Shown: positions 7,206 through 15,557, counted from the first letter of the stretch. The stretch: DNA of 64,000 nt from Methylobacterium platani (GCF_001653715.1 NZ_LWHQ01000008.1:66646-130645), one strand, 5' to 3'. Program-made: numbers and translations. The notes: generated from the letters alone by a model not told the origin.

Positions 7206-9377
7206 ATGCCCGCTCGCCGCCTCGCCCGCCTGCTCGTCCCGCTTCTCGCTCTCTGGGGCGCCGGTCCCGTCGCCGCGCAGGCGCCGCGCCCTTCGAAATA
7301 CGCCGACCTCGTCCGGGCCGAGCTCGTCACCGAGGAGAGCGCCGTCGCGCCGGGCGCCACGCTCACCGCGGGCGTGCGGCTGACGATGAAGCCGGGCTGG
7401 CACGTCTACTGGCGCAACCCGGGCGATTCCGGCCTGCCGCCGGAAATCGCCTGGTCGCTGCCGGCGGGCTTCTCGGCGGGGGCGGTCGCGTGGCCGGCGC
7501 CGGAGCGGATCCCGGTCGGCGACCTGATGAATTTCGGCTACGAGGACGAGGTGCTGCTGACGGTGCCGGTCGCCGTGCCGGCGACGCTCGGCCCCGGCCC
7601 GGTCTCGCTCAGGGCCAAGGTCTCCTACCTCGTCTGCGAGCGCGAATGCGTACCGGGCGAGGCCAGCCTCGCGACGAGCCTGCCGGTGGCGCCCGCCGGC
7701 ACCAGCCCGCGGCCCGATCCCCGCGCGGCCGCCCTGTTCGCGCAGGAGCGCGCGCGCCTGCCGGTGCCCGCGCCCTGGCCGGTCCGGCTGCGGCAGGAGA
7801 GCGGGACGCCGGTGCTCGACATCGCGGCGCCGGGGCTGAAGGCCCGCGACGTCGCGTTCTTCCCCTATTCCGAGACCGCCCTCGAGCACGCCGCCGCGCA
7901 GGTCGCGACGAGCGACGGCGCGGGCCTGCACCTGCGGCTGCAGCGCAGCAGCCAGGCCGCCGCCGACGCGCCGGCGCCGGGGGCCGACGGCGTCCTGACC
8001 CTCACCGAGGACACCGAATCCGGCCCGGTCCGCCGCGCCTACGCGCTCGGCGACGCGGCCCCCCCTGCGCCCGCCGCCGCTTCGCCCGCCGTCACGACCC
8101 CGGTCGCCGCACCGGCGGCGACCGGGGAGGCGGAAGGCCTGTGGCACGCGGCGCTCCTGGCCTTCCTGGGTGGGCTGCTGCTCAACCTGATGCCCTGCGT
8201 CTTCCCGGTCCTGTCGATCAAGGTGCTGAGCCTGGTGCGGCATTCCGGCGAGAGCCCGGCCCGGGTGCGCCTGCACGGCCTCGCCTACGCGGCCGGCGTG
8301 CTCGCGACCTTCCTGGGCCTCGCCGGCCTGCTGATCGCGCTCAGGGCCGGCGGCGCGCAGATCGGCTGGGGCTTCCAGCTGCAATCGCCCCTGGTGGTGG
8401 CAGGCCTCGCCTACGGGCTGCTCGCCATGGGCCTCAGCCTGTCGGGCGTCTGGCACCTCGGCGGACGGGCGGCCGGGCTCGGCGACGGGCTCGCCCGACG
8501 GGCCGGGCTCGAGGGCTCGTTCTTCACCGGCGTGCTCGCGACGGTGGTCGCCACCCCCTGCACCGCGCCGTTCATGGGGGCGGCGGTCGGCTACGGCCTG
8601 ACGCAGGGAGCGGCGGTCGCGCTCACGGTCTTCGCGGCGCTCGGCCTCGGCCTCGCCCTCCCCTTCGCCCTCCTGGCGGCGTGGCCGGCCGGCTTGCGGC
8701 GCCTGCCGCGGCCCGGCGCCTGGATGGAGACCCTGAAGGGGATCCTCGCCTTCCCGCTCTACCTCACGGTCGCGTGGCTGGTCTGGGTGCTGAGCCAGCA
8801 GGTCGGCCCGACCGGGCTGATGGCCGGGCTCACCGGCCTCGTGCTGGTCGGGTTCTGCGCCTGGACGATCGAGCGCGGGCGCATGGCCGGGCCGCTGGCG
8901 CGGCGGAGCGCGCAGGCGGCCGTGCTCCTCGGCCTCGTCGGGCTCGCCGGGCTCCTCGTCGCCCTCGACCGCGACCGCGCCGGACCGGTCGCAGTGGCGG
9001 CCGCCGACGGGATCGAGCCGTTCAGCCGGGCCCGGCTCGACGCGCTGCTGGCCGAGCACCGGCCGGTCTTCGTCAACATGACGGCGGCCTGGTGCATCAC
9101 CTGCCAGGTCAACGACCGCGCCACCCTGCGGGCGGCCGCGGTGCGCGAGGCGTTCAAGGCGCACGACATCGCGCAGCTCAAGGGCGACTGGACCAACCAG
9201 AACCCGGAGATCACCCGGGTGCTCGAAGCGAACGGCCGCTCCGGCGTGCCGCTCTACCTGCTCTACGACGGGCGCGGCGGCGTCGCGGTGCTGCCGCAGA
9301 TCCTGACCGAGGCGACGGTGCGCGACGCCCTGGCGGCGCTGCCCGCCGGCACCGGGCCGCGCGCCGCCCTGCGGTAA
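7206..9377 (+). CDS. ScsB/DsbD-type thiol:disulfide interchange membrane protein
   Basis: A 723-residue inner-membrane electron transporter that passes electrons from cytoplasmic thioredoxin to periplasmic proteins. A signal peptide (about 1-23) is followed by a long soluble N-terminal domain to about residue 305, longer than in E. coli DsbD and typical of ScsB-like members. The membrane part has about eight segments and carries one redox Cys in each half: Cys331 in LMPCVFP and Cys452 in VATPCTAPFMGA. The C-terminal thioredoxin-like domain has WCITC (Cys630, Cys633). All redox cysteines expected for the mechanism are therefore present, although the N-terminal domain (Cys at YLVCERECVP) should be checked. 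No dedicated periplasmic partner is next to it. Confidence 0.88.
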   Translation: MPARRLARLLVPLLALWGAGPVAAQAPRPSKYADLVRAELVTEESAVAPGATLTAGVRLTMKPGWHVYWRNPGDSGLPPEIAWSLPAGFSAGAVAWPAPERIPVGDLMNFGYEDEVLLTVPVAVPATLGPGPVSLRAKVSYLVCERECVPGEASLATSLPVAPAGTSPRPDPRAAALFAQERARLPVPAPWPVRLRQESGTPVLDIAAPGLKARDVAFFPYSETALEHAAAQVATSDGAGLHLRLQRSSQAAADAPAPGADGVLTLTEDTESGPVRRAYALGDAAPPAPAAASPAVTTPVAAPAATGEAEGLWHAALLAFLGGLLLNLMPCVFPVLSIKVLSLVRHSGESPARVRLHGLAYAAGVLATFLGLAGLLIALRAGGAQIGWGFQLQSPLVVAGLAYGLLAMGLSLSGVWHLGGRAAGLGDGLARRAGLEGSFFTGVLATVVATPCTAPFMGAAVGYGLTQGAAVALTVFAALGLGLALPFALLAAWPAGLRRLPRPGAWMETLKGILAFPLYLTVAWLVWVLSQQVGPTGLMAGLTGLVLVGFCAWTIERGRMAGPLARRSAQAAVLLGLVGLAGLLVALDRDRAGPVAVAAADGIEPFSRARLDALLAEHRPVFVNMTAAWCITCQVNDRATLRAAAVREAFKAHDIAQLKGDWTNQNPEITRVLEANGRSGVPLYLLYDGRGGVAVLPQILTEATVRDALAALPAGTGPRAALR

Positions 9378-9381
9378 GCGG

Positions 9382-9458
9382 GGCGCAGGCCGGCCAGGGG
9401 CGCCGCAGGTCAGCCAAGCCGCCTCAGGCCTGCCAAGCCGCCGCAGGCCAGCCATGCG
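9382..9458. repeat. Imperfect 19-bp tandem repeats between genes
   Basis: Four copies of a unit resembling GCCGCAGGCCAGCCAAGCC begin at about 9382, 9402, 9421 and 9440. The last three are exactly 19 bases apart; the first is offset by one base. They fill the space between the ScsB-like gene and the MFS gene. Confidence 0.7.
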
Positions 9459-9494
9459 GTGCCGGGGCTGAACCCCGGGGCGCCTCCCGTTCTA

Positions 9495-9509
9495 TGCTGC
9501 AATGCAGCA
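9495..9509. promoter_or_regulatory. Inverted repeat upstream of the MFS gene
   Basis: TGCTGC (9495-9500) and GCAGCA (9504-9509) are complementary around AAT, ending 12 bases before the ATG at 9522. The start codon itself sits in a second related palindrome (ATGCAGCAT). This may be an operator for a regulator not encoded next door. Confidence 0.35.
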
Positions 9510-9521
9510 GTGAGGACGGCG

Positions 9522-10712
9522 ATGCAGCATACCCTCGATCACAGCGCCGGCGCGGCGGCGGGCGGGCGATCCGCGGCCCTCGCCCTCCTGGCGCTGGCGG
9601 CGGCCTCGTTCGGCATCGGCACCACCGAGTTCGTCATCATGGGGCTGCTTCCCGAGATGGCGGCCGATCTCGGCGTCGGCATCCCGACGGCCGGCCTGCT
9701 CGTCTCCGGCTACGCGCTCAGCGTCACCTTCGGCTCGCCGGTGGTGGCGGTGCTGCTGTCGCGCCTCGACCGGCGCCGGGCGCTGCTGGTGCTGGTCGGC
9801 CTGTTCATCCTCGGCAACGCGCTCTGCGCGCTCAGCCCCGATTACCGCCTGCTGATGCTCGCCCGCATCGTGACGGCGTTGTGCCACGGGGCGTTCTTCG
9901 GCCTCGGCTCGGTGGTGGCGGCGGATCTGGTGCCGCCGCACCGCAAGGCGAGCGCGATCGCCGTCATGTTCACCGGGCTCACCCTCGCCAACGTGCTCGG
10001 CGTGCCGTTCGGCACCGCGCTCGGCCACGCCCTCGGCTGGCGGGCGACGTTCTGGGCCGTGGTCGGGATCGGCTTCGTCGCCGCCGCCGCCCTGCTCGCC
10101 TGGCTGCCGCGCCGCCTCCCCCACGAATCCGGCAGCCTCCTGTCGGAGATGCGGGTGCTGCGCCGGCCCCAGGTGGTGCTCGCGATGCTGCTCAGCGTGC
10201 TCGCCTCCGCCAGCCTGTTCAGCGTCTTCACCTACGTGGCGCCGATGCTGGCCGCGACCGCCGGCGCGACGCCGTCGGCGATCACCGGCGTGCTGCTGCT
10301 GTTCGGCGTCGGGCTGACGCTCGGCAACGGGCTGGGCGGGCGCCTCGGCGACTGGCGGCTGATGCCCTCGGTGATCGGCATCGCGCTCGCCCTGGTCGCG
10401 GTGCAGCTGGCGCTGGTGCCGGCGAGCGCCGCGCTGGTGCCCGCCACGACGCTGATCGGCCTGTGGGGCATCCTCGCCTTCGCGCTCGTCGCGCCGCTGC
10501 AGATGCGGGTGCTCACCGCCGCCGACGGCGCCCGCAACCTCGCCTCGACGGTGAACCAGGGCGCGTTCAACCTCGGCAACGCGCTCGGCGCCTGGCTCCG
10601 CGGCGTCGCGATCACGGCGGGCGTCGGCTACGGCCGGCTGCCGCTGATCGGCGCAGGCCTCGCCCTGGCGGTCGCCCTCGTCGGCGTGGTGGCGCACCGG
10701 GCCGACCGGTAG
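9522..10712 (+). CDS. MFS transporter, AraJ/Cmx-like drug or sugar exporter
   Basis: A 396-residue major facilitator with about 12 membrane segments. The first helix carries the DHA1-family signature FGIGTTEFVIMGLLP, and RLDRRRALL is the loop 2-3 motif with its conserved Arg/Asp. This is the subfamily that includes AraJ and chloramphenicol exporters; the substrate is unknown. The ATG at 9522 is chosen because GAGGA lies seven bases before it, while an upstream in-frame start at 9459 lies in repeat sequence. No TetR or MarR regulator is adjacent; the inverted repeats before the start are the only visible control signals. Confidence 0.85.
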   Translation: MQHTLDHSAGAAAGGRSAALALLALAAASFGIGTTEFVIMGLLPEMAADLGVGIPTAGLLVSGYALSVTFGSPVVAVLLSRLDRRRALLVLVGLFILGNALCALSPDYRLLMLARIVTALCHGAFFGLGSVVAADLVPPHRKASAIAVMFTGLTLANVLGVPFGTALGHALGWRATFWAVVGIGFVAAAALLAWLPRRLPHESGSLLSEMRVLRRPQVVLAMLLSVLASASLFSVFTYVAPMLAATAGATPSAITGVLLLFGVGLTLGNGLGGRLGDWRLMPSVIGIALALVAVQLALVPASAALVPATTLIGLWGILAFALVAPLQMRVLTAADGARNLASTVNQGAFNLGNALGAWLRGVAITAGVGYGRLPLIGAGLALAVALVGVVAHRADR

Positions 10713-10830
10713 GGCGGCGCCCCGCGCGGTCGTCGATGGCTATACCGCGAGCCGCCTTCGGCCGGGCCGGCGATGCGATCGGAGACCGGGGGCGCCGGGC
10801 CGCCCCGCGGCTGCATCGATGGCGCGGAGC

Positions 10831-10848
10831 CGGACCGGCGCGGGTCCG
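10831..10848. terminator. Hairpin between convergent genes
   Basis: CGGACC (10831-10836) and GGTCCG (10843-10848) pair around a six-base loop, ten bases from the end of the minus-strand gene and about 120 bases after the MFS gene. It could stop transcription from either side. Confidence 0.35.
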
Positions 10849-10857
10849 TCCCGCGGA

Positions 10858-11586
10858 TCACCGCAGCGGCAGCAGGCGCAGCCGGGGCCGCTCGGCCGCG
10901 CGCGCCGGGCTCGGGAGCGTGTCGACGAGCCCGAGACCCTGCAGAGCCGCGAGCGCGGCCAGGATCTTGACGTGGCTGAGCTGGGTGAGATCCGCCGCGG
11001 CGTCGACATCGAGGGGCACGACCCCGTCGGGATCGCTGCCGCAGGCATTCAGCAGCAGGTAGGTCTTCAGGGCCGCGAGGTTCGGGGCCTTGCGGCAGGT
11101 CAGGCCGTGCAGGGCGGCGATGCCGGCCCCGTCCGGCCCGGCGTGCAGGAGGTGCGCCGCGCCGGCCGCGGGGCCGAGGCCGGCGAGCCGATAGGCGATC
11201 GTGCCGCCCGGCCGCTCGCCGCAGGTCGTGACGAGGCCTCGCTCGACCAGCGCCTTCTTGCCGGCGCAGATCAGCGGGTCCGAGAGCCCGGACAGGGCGG
11301 CGATCCGCTCGTAGGACAGGAGGATCGACCCCGGCTCGCCCGCGGGCGGCGCGGCGTCCTGGCTGACGACCAGGGCGAGGTAGAGCTTCAGCGCCGCGAT
11401 CGAGCGGCCGAGATGGCCGGCATCGGCCCGGAAGGCGCGCAGGCCACCGTCGTGGATCCAGTCCGCCGGCAGCCGGCACGCCCGGCCCTCCCGCCGCCGC
11501 TCCTGCGCCTCGGGCGCGGCGATCGCCGGCAGGCGGAGCGGGGTGCGGGCCGGATCCCGGTTCGGGCGGAGAAGCTCCGGATGCAT
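10858..11586 (-). CDS. Hypothetical protein with winged-helix features
   Basis: A 242-residue protein, soluble, with two segments that look like winged helix-turn-helix units: ILLSYERIAALSGLSDPLI followed by a GGTIAYRL wing, and a later VDAAADLTQLSHVKILAAL segment. The repeated LKLYLAL / LKTYLLLNA pattern suggests two related lobes, as in some replication-initiator or plasmid-type DNA-binding proteins, but I cannot assign a family. The start at 11586 is preferred because AAGGA lies eight bases upstream; the longer frame to 11652 lacks such a site. It is divergent from a ModE-type regulator, with an inverted repeat in the shared spacer. Function unknown; DNA binding is inference. Confidence 0.6.
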   Translation of the reverse strand: MHPELLRPNRDPARTPLRLPAIAAPEAQERRREGRACRLPADWIHDGGLRAFRADAGHLGRSIAALKLYLALVVSQDAAPPAGEPGSILLSYERIAALSGLSDPLICAGKKALVERGLVTTCGERPGGTIAYRLAGLGPAAGAAHLLHAGPDGAGIAALHGLTCRKAPNLAALKTYLLLNACGSDPDGVVPLDVDAAADLTQLSHVKILAALAALQGLGLVDTLPSPARAAERPRLRLLPLR

Positions 11587-11661
11587 CGTGCGGTCCTTGC
11601 GTCCCTCGGCGGGGTCCGCCTTGCCGGCACGCGCGATGCCGAGGCGATGCATCGGCGGTAC

Positions 11662-11681
11662 GATGCCGTTTCGGCGGCATC
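11662..11681. promoter_or_regulatory. Inverted repeat in the divergent spacer before the ModE-type gene
   Basis: GATGCCG (11662-11668) and CGGCATC (11675-11681) form a perfect seven-base dyad around six bases, about 80 bases from either start. A binding site for the adjacent regulator is the simplest reading. It does not resemble the classical ModE box. Confidence 0.45.
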
Positions 11682-11764
11682 AATATGCTGTATCCTGCCG
11701 ATGCGGGAGGGGGCCTTTTCGGGTAGGCCCGCTCCCGGCCGGAGGATGACGGGATGCGCCCGCG

Positions 11765-12841
11765 ATGACCACACCCGTCCAAGAGGCTTCTGCTCAGGCG
11801 GCTCCTGCTCGAGAGGCCCCTGCCGGGGGCACGTCCGCTGCCGGGGGCGAGCCGGCGGTCGAACTCGGGCTCGGCGGGGTTCTGCGGATCGGCCGGGCGC
11901 GCATCGCCGTCGCTGACACGCTGGCGCTGCTGCGGGCGGTCGCCCGGACCCGCTCGGTCCAGGGCGCCGCCGCCGAGATCGGCCTGTCCTACCGCGCCGC
12001 CTGGGAGCGCGTCCGCGCGCTCGAGACGGAGACCGGCCACCAACTGGTGCGCAAGACCCGCGGCCACGGCACCACGCTGACCGGGACCGGCGCCGCCCTG
12101 CACGAGGCCCTGTCCGCCGCCGCGGAGGGCCTGGCCGGTCCGCTCGCCCGCGAGGAGCGGGCGCTGCAGGCCCGCCTCGCCGCCCTGCTCGATGCCCCGC
12201 GCCGCCTGACCCTGGCGGCGAGCCACGATCCCCTGCTGATGGAGGTGCTGGCGGAGTGGGGCGAGGCCGAGGTCGCGGTGATGGGCAGTCGCGACGCGGT
12301 GATCCGGTTCGTCGACGGGCGCGCCGATGCGGCCGGCTTCCATTGTGGGGCGGTCGGGCCGGCGGCGGCCGGGCCGCCCTTCTCCGACCTCGTCGCCGAC
12401 CCGGCCGTCCGGATCCGGCCGCTGCTCGAGCGCGAGCAGGGCCTGCTCGTCGCCGCCGGCAACCCGCTCGGCCTCGCGACCCCGGCGGCTCTGCGCGCCA
12501 CGCGGGCCCGCTTCGTCAACCGCCAGAAGGGCTCGGGCACCCGGGACTGGTTCGACCGGCTCCTCGCCGAGGCCGGGATCCGGCCCGACGAGATCGTCGG
12601 CTACGGGCTGGAGGAATTCACCCACCAGGCGGTGGCGGCGGTGATCGCCTCGGGCGCCGCCGATGCGGGGATGGGCGCCCGCGCGGCGGCGGAGCGCTTC
12701 GGCCTCGGCTTCGTCCCGGTCGGCTGGGAGGTCTATTGCCTCGCCGTCAGCGCCGCCCTGCCGGTCGACGGGCTCGACCGGGTGCAGGCGATGCTGGCGG
12801 AGCGGATCGGGACGGTGCCGGGCTACCGGCTGGCGCGGTGA
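11765..12841 (+). CDS. ModE-type HTH regulator with periplasmic-binding-like ligand domain
   Basis: A 358-residue regulator. After an Ala/Gly-rich low-complexity start of about 35 residues comes a ModE/LysR-like winged helix (LLRAVARTRSVQGAAAEIGLSYRAAWERVRALE). The C-terminal two thirds, from about residue 135, resemble the substrate-binding domain seen in MoeA/ModE-like one-component regulators, with FVNRQKGSGTRDWFDRLLAEAGI as the best-conserved piece. The ligand could be molybdate or a related oxyanion, but no molybdate transporter or molybdoenzyme is nearby, so this remains open. The ATG at 11765 is the first in frame; because the N-terminal stretch is repetitive and unconserved, a later start is possible. 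It converges with the transpeptidase-like gene, leaving ten bases between stops. Confidence 0.75.
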   Translation: MTTPVQEASAQAAPAREAPAGGTSAAGGEPAVELGLGGVLRIGRARIAVADTLALLRAVARTRSVQGAAAEIGLSYRAAWERVRALETETGHQLVRKTRGHGTTLTGTGAALHEALSAAAEGLAGPLAREERALQARLAALLDAPRRLTLAASHDPLLMEVLAEWGEAEVAVMGSRDAVIRFVDGRADAAGFHCGAVGPAAAGPPFSDLVADPAVRIRPLLEREQGLLVAAGNPLGLATPAALRATRARFVNRQKGSGTRDWFDRLLAEAGIRPDEIVGYGLEEFTHQAVAAVIASGAADAGMGARAAAERFGLGFVPVGWEVYCLAVSAALPVDGLDRVQAMLAERIGTVPGYRLAR

Positions 12842-12851
12842 GCCGGCGTCC

Positions 12852-13544
12852 TCACGCCGGCAGGACCACCACCTTCGTCTTGACCGGGGTCCGGTTGTAG
12901 AGGTGGATCATGTCCTGGCTCAGGAGGCCGACGCAGCCGCTGGTGATGCCCGAGCCGATCGTCTCGGGGTCGCTGCTGGCGTAGATCGTATAGAGCGTGT
13001 AGGCGCCGTTCTGGTAGAGGTGCAGGGTGCGGGCGCCGAGCGGGTTGTCGAGGCCGCCCGGCATGCCGCGGGCGTACTTGGCGGCTTCGGGCTGGCGCTT
13101 GATCATCTCCCGCGGCGGCGTCCAGGTCGCCCACTCGCTCTTGCGCCCGACATAGGCGTCGCCGCTCCAGCGGAACCCGTCGCGGCCGACATTCGCGCCG
13201 TAGCGGGTCGCGAGCCCGCCCTCCTCGATCCGGTAGACGTAGTACTGGCCCGGATCGACGACGATCGTGCCGGGCGCTTCGCGGGTGTCGTAGCGGACCG
13301 TGCGCCGGTAGTATTTCGGGTCGACCTTGCTCATGTCGACCGCCGGGATCGGGAACCTCTCGGTCGGCACCGGCCCGTAGAGCGCCGAGACCTCGGCGAG
13401 GCTCAGGCCGTCGGAGGTCGCGCAGCCGGCAAGGCCGAGCGCGCCGAGGCTCGCGGCGGAGCCCAGCAGGAAGGACCGGCGGTGGAGGCGCTCGACCCGT
13501 TGCGTCGGCGACACGGCCTCGGCGATTGCGTTCTCGACGATCAT
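12852..13544 (-). CDS. L,D-transpeptidase family lipoprotein with altered active site
   Basis: A 230-residue YkuD-fold protein. The N-terminus combines a twin-arginine-like RRSFLLGSA with a lipobox LAGC, so it is probably anchored in the envelope. The catalytic Cys is present in SGITSGCVGLL. However, the His-Gly that normally precedes it by about 15 residues is replaced by Tyr-Ala (TIYASSD), and the Arg that normally follows the Cys is Gly. The second family member in this window, at 19410, keeps IHGTTD and SAGCFRML at the same places. The protein may therefore be inactive or bind peptidoglycan without cross-linking. Assignment to the fold is secure; activity is doubtful. It is divergent from the DUF427 gene. 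Confidence 0.82.
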   Translation of the reverse strand: MIVENAIAEAVSPTQRVERLHRRSFLLGSAASLGALGLAGCATSDGLSLAEVSALYGPVPTERFPIPAVDMSKVDPKYYRRTVRYDTREAPGTIVVDPGQYYVYRIEEGGLATRYGANVGRDGFRWSGDAYVGRKSEWATWTPPREMIKRQPEAAKYARGMPGGLDNPLGARTLHLYQNGAYTLYTIYASSDPETIGSGITSGCVGLLSQDMIHLYNRTPVKTKVVVLPA

Positions 13545-13740
13545 GGTTCCGGACCTGCCCTGTCGTGCCGTTCGACGTGAGGGATCACCAGCATCCGCGC
13601 ACCGAACGTCCGTGCGATGCGGACCCTGCCGCCATACGGCCCAGCTGGCAAGCGCGAGCTGTCGCCGCGCGCCCTACGCATCACCACATCGTGGCGGCGT
13701 CGCGACGAAGATCGACGACCGGTGAGGCAGGAGAGTGACG

Positions 13741-14244
13741 ATGCCGTTCGGACATCCGGACCCCGATCCCGTCGGCCCCGGCCAGGAGAGCGTCTGGGAC
13801 TATCCGCGCCCGCCGCGCCTGGAACCGGTGCCGGAGCGCCTGCGCGTCGTCTTCGACGGCGCCACGATCGCCGACACGGTGCGGGGGTGGCGGGTCCTGG
13901 AGACGTCGCACCCGCCGACCTACTACCTGCACCCGGACGACATCCGGCCCGGCGCGGTCGTGCCGGCCGGCGGCGGCTCGGTCTGCGAGTGGAAGGGCCG
14001 CGCGGTCTATCTCGACGTCGTCGGGCCGCGGCTGCGGGCCGCGCGGGCGGCCTGGGCCTATCCGCGGCCGGACGCGGCCTTCGCGGCGCTCGCCGGCCAC
14101 GTCGCGTTCTATGCCGGGCCGATGGAGGCCTGCTTCGTCGGCGAGGAGCGCGTCGTCCCCCAGCCGGGCGGCTTCTACGGCGGCTGGATCACCGGCCGCG
14201 TCGTCGGCCCGTTCAAGGGCGAGCCCGGCACGATGGGCTGGTGA
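13741..14244 (+). CDS. DUF427 domain-containing protein
   Basis: A 167-residue soluble protein matching the DUF427 family, which has a small beta-rich fold. The core runs from LRVVFDGATIADTVRGWRVL to the end and includes the characteristic YYLHPDDI, CEWKG and AWAYPRP pieces and the closing GGFYGGWIT segment. The biochemical role of the family is not established. The ATG at 13741 has AGGAG about nine bases upstream; a GTG two codons earlier is less likely. It converges on the Crp/Fnr gene with nine bases between stops. Confidence 0.88.
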   Translation: MPFGHPDPDPVGPGQESVWDYPRPPRLEPVPERLRVVFDGATIADTVRGWRVLETSHPPTYYLHPDDIRPGAVVPAGGGSVCEWKGRAVYLDVVGPRLRAARAAWAYPRPDAAFAALAGHVAFYAGPMEACFVGEERVVPQPGGFYGGWITGRVVGPFKGEPGTMGW

Positions 14245-14253
14245 CGGGGCGCC

Positions 14254-15021
14254 TCACGCCGGGACGGCGGAGCCGGCCATCGCGGCCGGCGGCGGATCGG
14301 CGTCGGCCTCCAGGCGGGAACGGCACAGATAGGTGCTGTCGAAATGCGCGACGGCCCGCAGGGCGGCGAAATCGGGGATGACGAGTTGCTGGCGCTTCAG
14401 CGAGATCAGCCCCGCGGCGCGCAGCTCCTGCAGGGTCCGGTTCACGTGGACGGTCGAGAGCCCGACCGTCTCGCCGATATCCTCCTGCGTGAGCGGCAGG
14501 TTGCAGCCGTCGGCCGTCGTCAGCCCGACCGCGCGCAGGCGGGTGACGATCTCGCAGAACAGGTGCGCGATCCGCTCCCGGGCCGTGCGCAGGCCGACAT
14601 TGGCCGTCCATTCGCGCTGGATGGCGAAGGAGGCGAGCAGGTCGAGCCAGAAGGCGCGGGTGATGCGCGGGGACTTGTCCATCGCCGACAGCAGCGCGTG
14701 GGCGGGGATCTGCGCGACGCGGACCGGGGTCAGGGTCGCGACCGAGTAGTTGACGATGCTCGGGAAGACCGGCGGCGTGCCGCACAGGTCGCCGGGGATC
14801 AGGTAGGCGACGATCTGGCGGCGCCCGTCCTCGATCTGCTTGTAGCAGCAGGCCCATCCGTCCAGGATCACGCCGACCTGCCGGAGCGCGGCGCCCTCGT
14901 CGATCAGGTCGTGGTCGGATGCGACCCAGGCCACGTCGCAGACCAGCCGCTGCAGCATCTCCTTGTCGTCCGCGGAGAGGCCGGCGTATCGATCGAGCTT
15001 GCGGATGAGGTGGTGGGGCAT
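14254..15021 (-). CDS. Crp/Fnr family transcriptional regulator
   Basis: A 255-residue regulator with an N-terminal cyclic-nucleotide-binding-like beta roll, a long dimer helix and a C-terminal winged helix (LPLTQEDIGETVGLSTVHVNRTLQELRAAGLISL). It lacks the N-terminal cysteine cluster of FNR, so it is unlikely to sense oxygen through an iron-sulfur centre. Its recognition helix reads STVHVNRTL, not the ETxSR pattern of FNR, so its own DNA site may differ from the classical one. Even so, a perfect FNR/FixK box lies about 51 bases upstream of the start, so the gene itself is probably under oxygen-related control. The ATG at 15021 gives the normal family length; the longer frame upstream does not look like protein. 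Confidence 0.88.
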   Translation of the reverse strand: MPHHLIRKLDRYAGLSADDKEMLQRLVCDVAWVASDHDLIDEGAALRQVGVILDGWACCYKQIEDGRRQIVAYLIPGDLCGTPPVFPSIVNYSVATLTPVRVAQIPAHALLSAMDKSPRITRAFWLDLLASFAIQREWTANVGLRTARERIAHLFCEIVTRLRAVGLTTADGCNLPLTQEDIGETVGLSTVHVNRTLQELRAAGLISLKRQQLVIPDFAALRAVAHFDSTYLCRSRLEADADPPPAAMAGSAVPA

Positions 15022-15071
15022 GCCCGAGCTCACGTTGCGCCGAGAGAATGCGTTTCCCAATCGATCTCCGC

Positions 15072-15087
15072 ATTGATCTGCATCAAT
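15072..15087. promoter_or_regulatory. FNR/FixK-type box upstream of the Crp/Fnr gene
   Basis: ATTGATCTGCATCAAT contains TTGAT-N4-ATCAA, the consensus site of FNR, FnrL and FixK proteins, with one extra matching pair outside. It lies 51-66 bases before the start codon of the Crp/Fnr gene on the minus strand, close to where an activator or repressor would act. Confidence 0.7.
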
Positions 15088-15229
15088 ACCGCAACCCGGC
15101 ATATCCCGCCAAGCGATCGGACTGGCTGATCGGGTTAGGTGAGGTGGCGCACAGCAGAGGATGCGCGGCCGCCGCCGAAGCATCCCCGCCGGACTGATCT
15201 GGAGTGATACGCGCATCGACGACGCAATT

Positions 15230-15255
15230 GCAGGTAGCGTGTGCAGGTAGCGTGT
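15230..15255. repeat. 13-bp tandem direct repeat
   Basis: GCAGGTAGCGTGT occurs twice with no spacer, at 15230-15242 and 15243-15255, in the middle of the long spacer between the Crp/Fnr gene and the first PAS gene. A recent slippage duplication or an iteron-like binding site are both possible. Confidence 0.8.
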
Positions 15256-15557
15256 TCGACCGGCACTATGCTGCTCAGGTCGGACAGCGGCTCTGCCGGC
15301 TCGCGAAAACCGATCGGTAGTTCGTCGCCGCCGAACCGGATCCGCGGAGATCCCGGCCAGTGCCGTCCCCTCCGCCGGAACGCGGATGCGACAGGACGCC
15401 GCGAACCACCTGGGTCCTTTTCTCCCGCGTCGCACACGGACACCCTGCGGCTCAATCGCTCAGTGGTTGCGCATCCTCGCGTTCCATATCAACACCTGCA
15501 ACCAAGTCGATTGGGTAAAACGTACCAGTACGCGGCGGGGGATCCGGGGGGGACGGC

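Larger units (their letters stand above)
15022..15557. other. Long divergent intergenic region without a supported gene
   Basis: These 536 bases separate the Crp/Fnr gene and the first PAS gene. They hold a perfect FNR/FixK box, a 13-base tandem repeat and presumably two promoters. The open frames crossing the region are Arg/Ser/Pro rich shadows with no recognisable domains. Confidence 0.7.

Noticed and set aside
10713..11062. Long plus-strand frame (7490-11062) covering the thiol transporter and MFS genes
   Set aside because: It is a shadow frame dominated by Arg, Gly, Pro and Ala; the real genes in other frames have full sets of family motifs.
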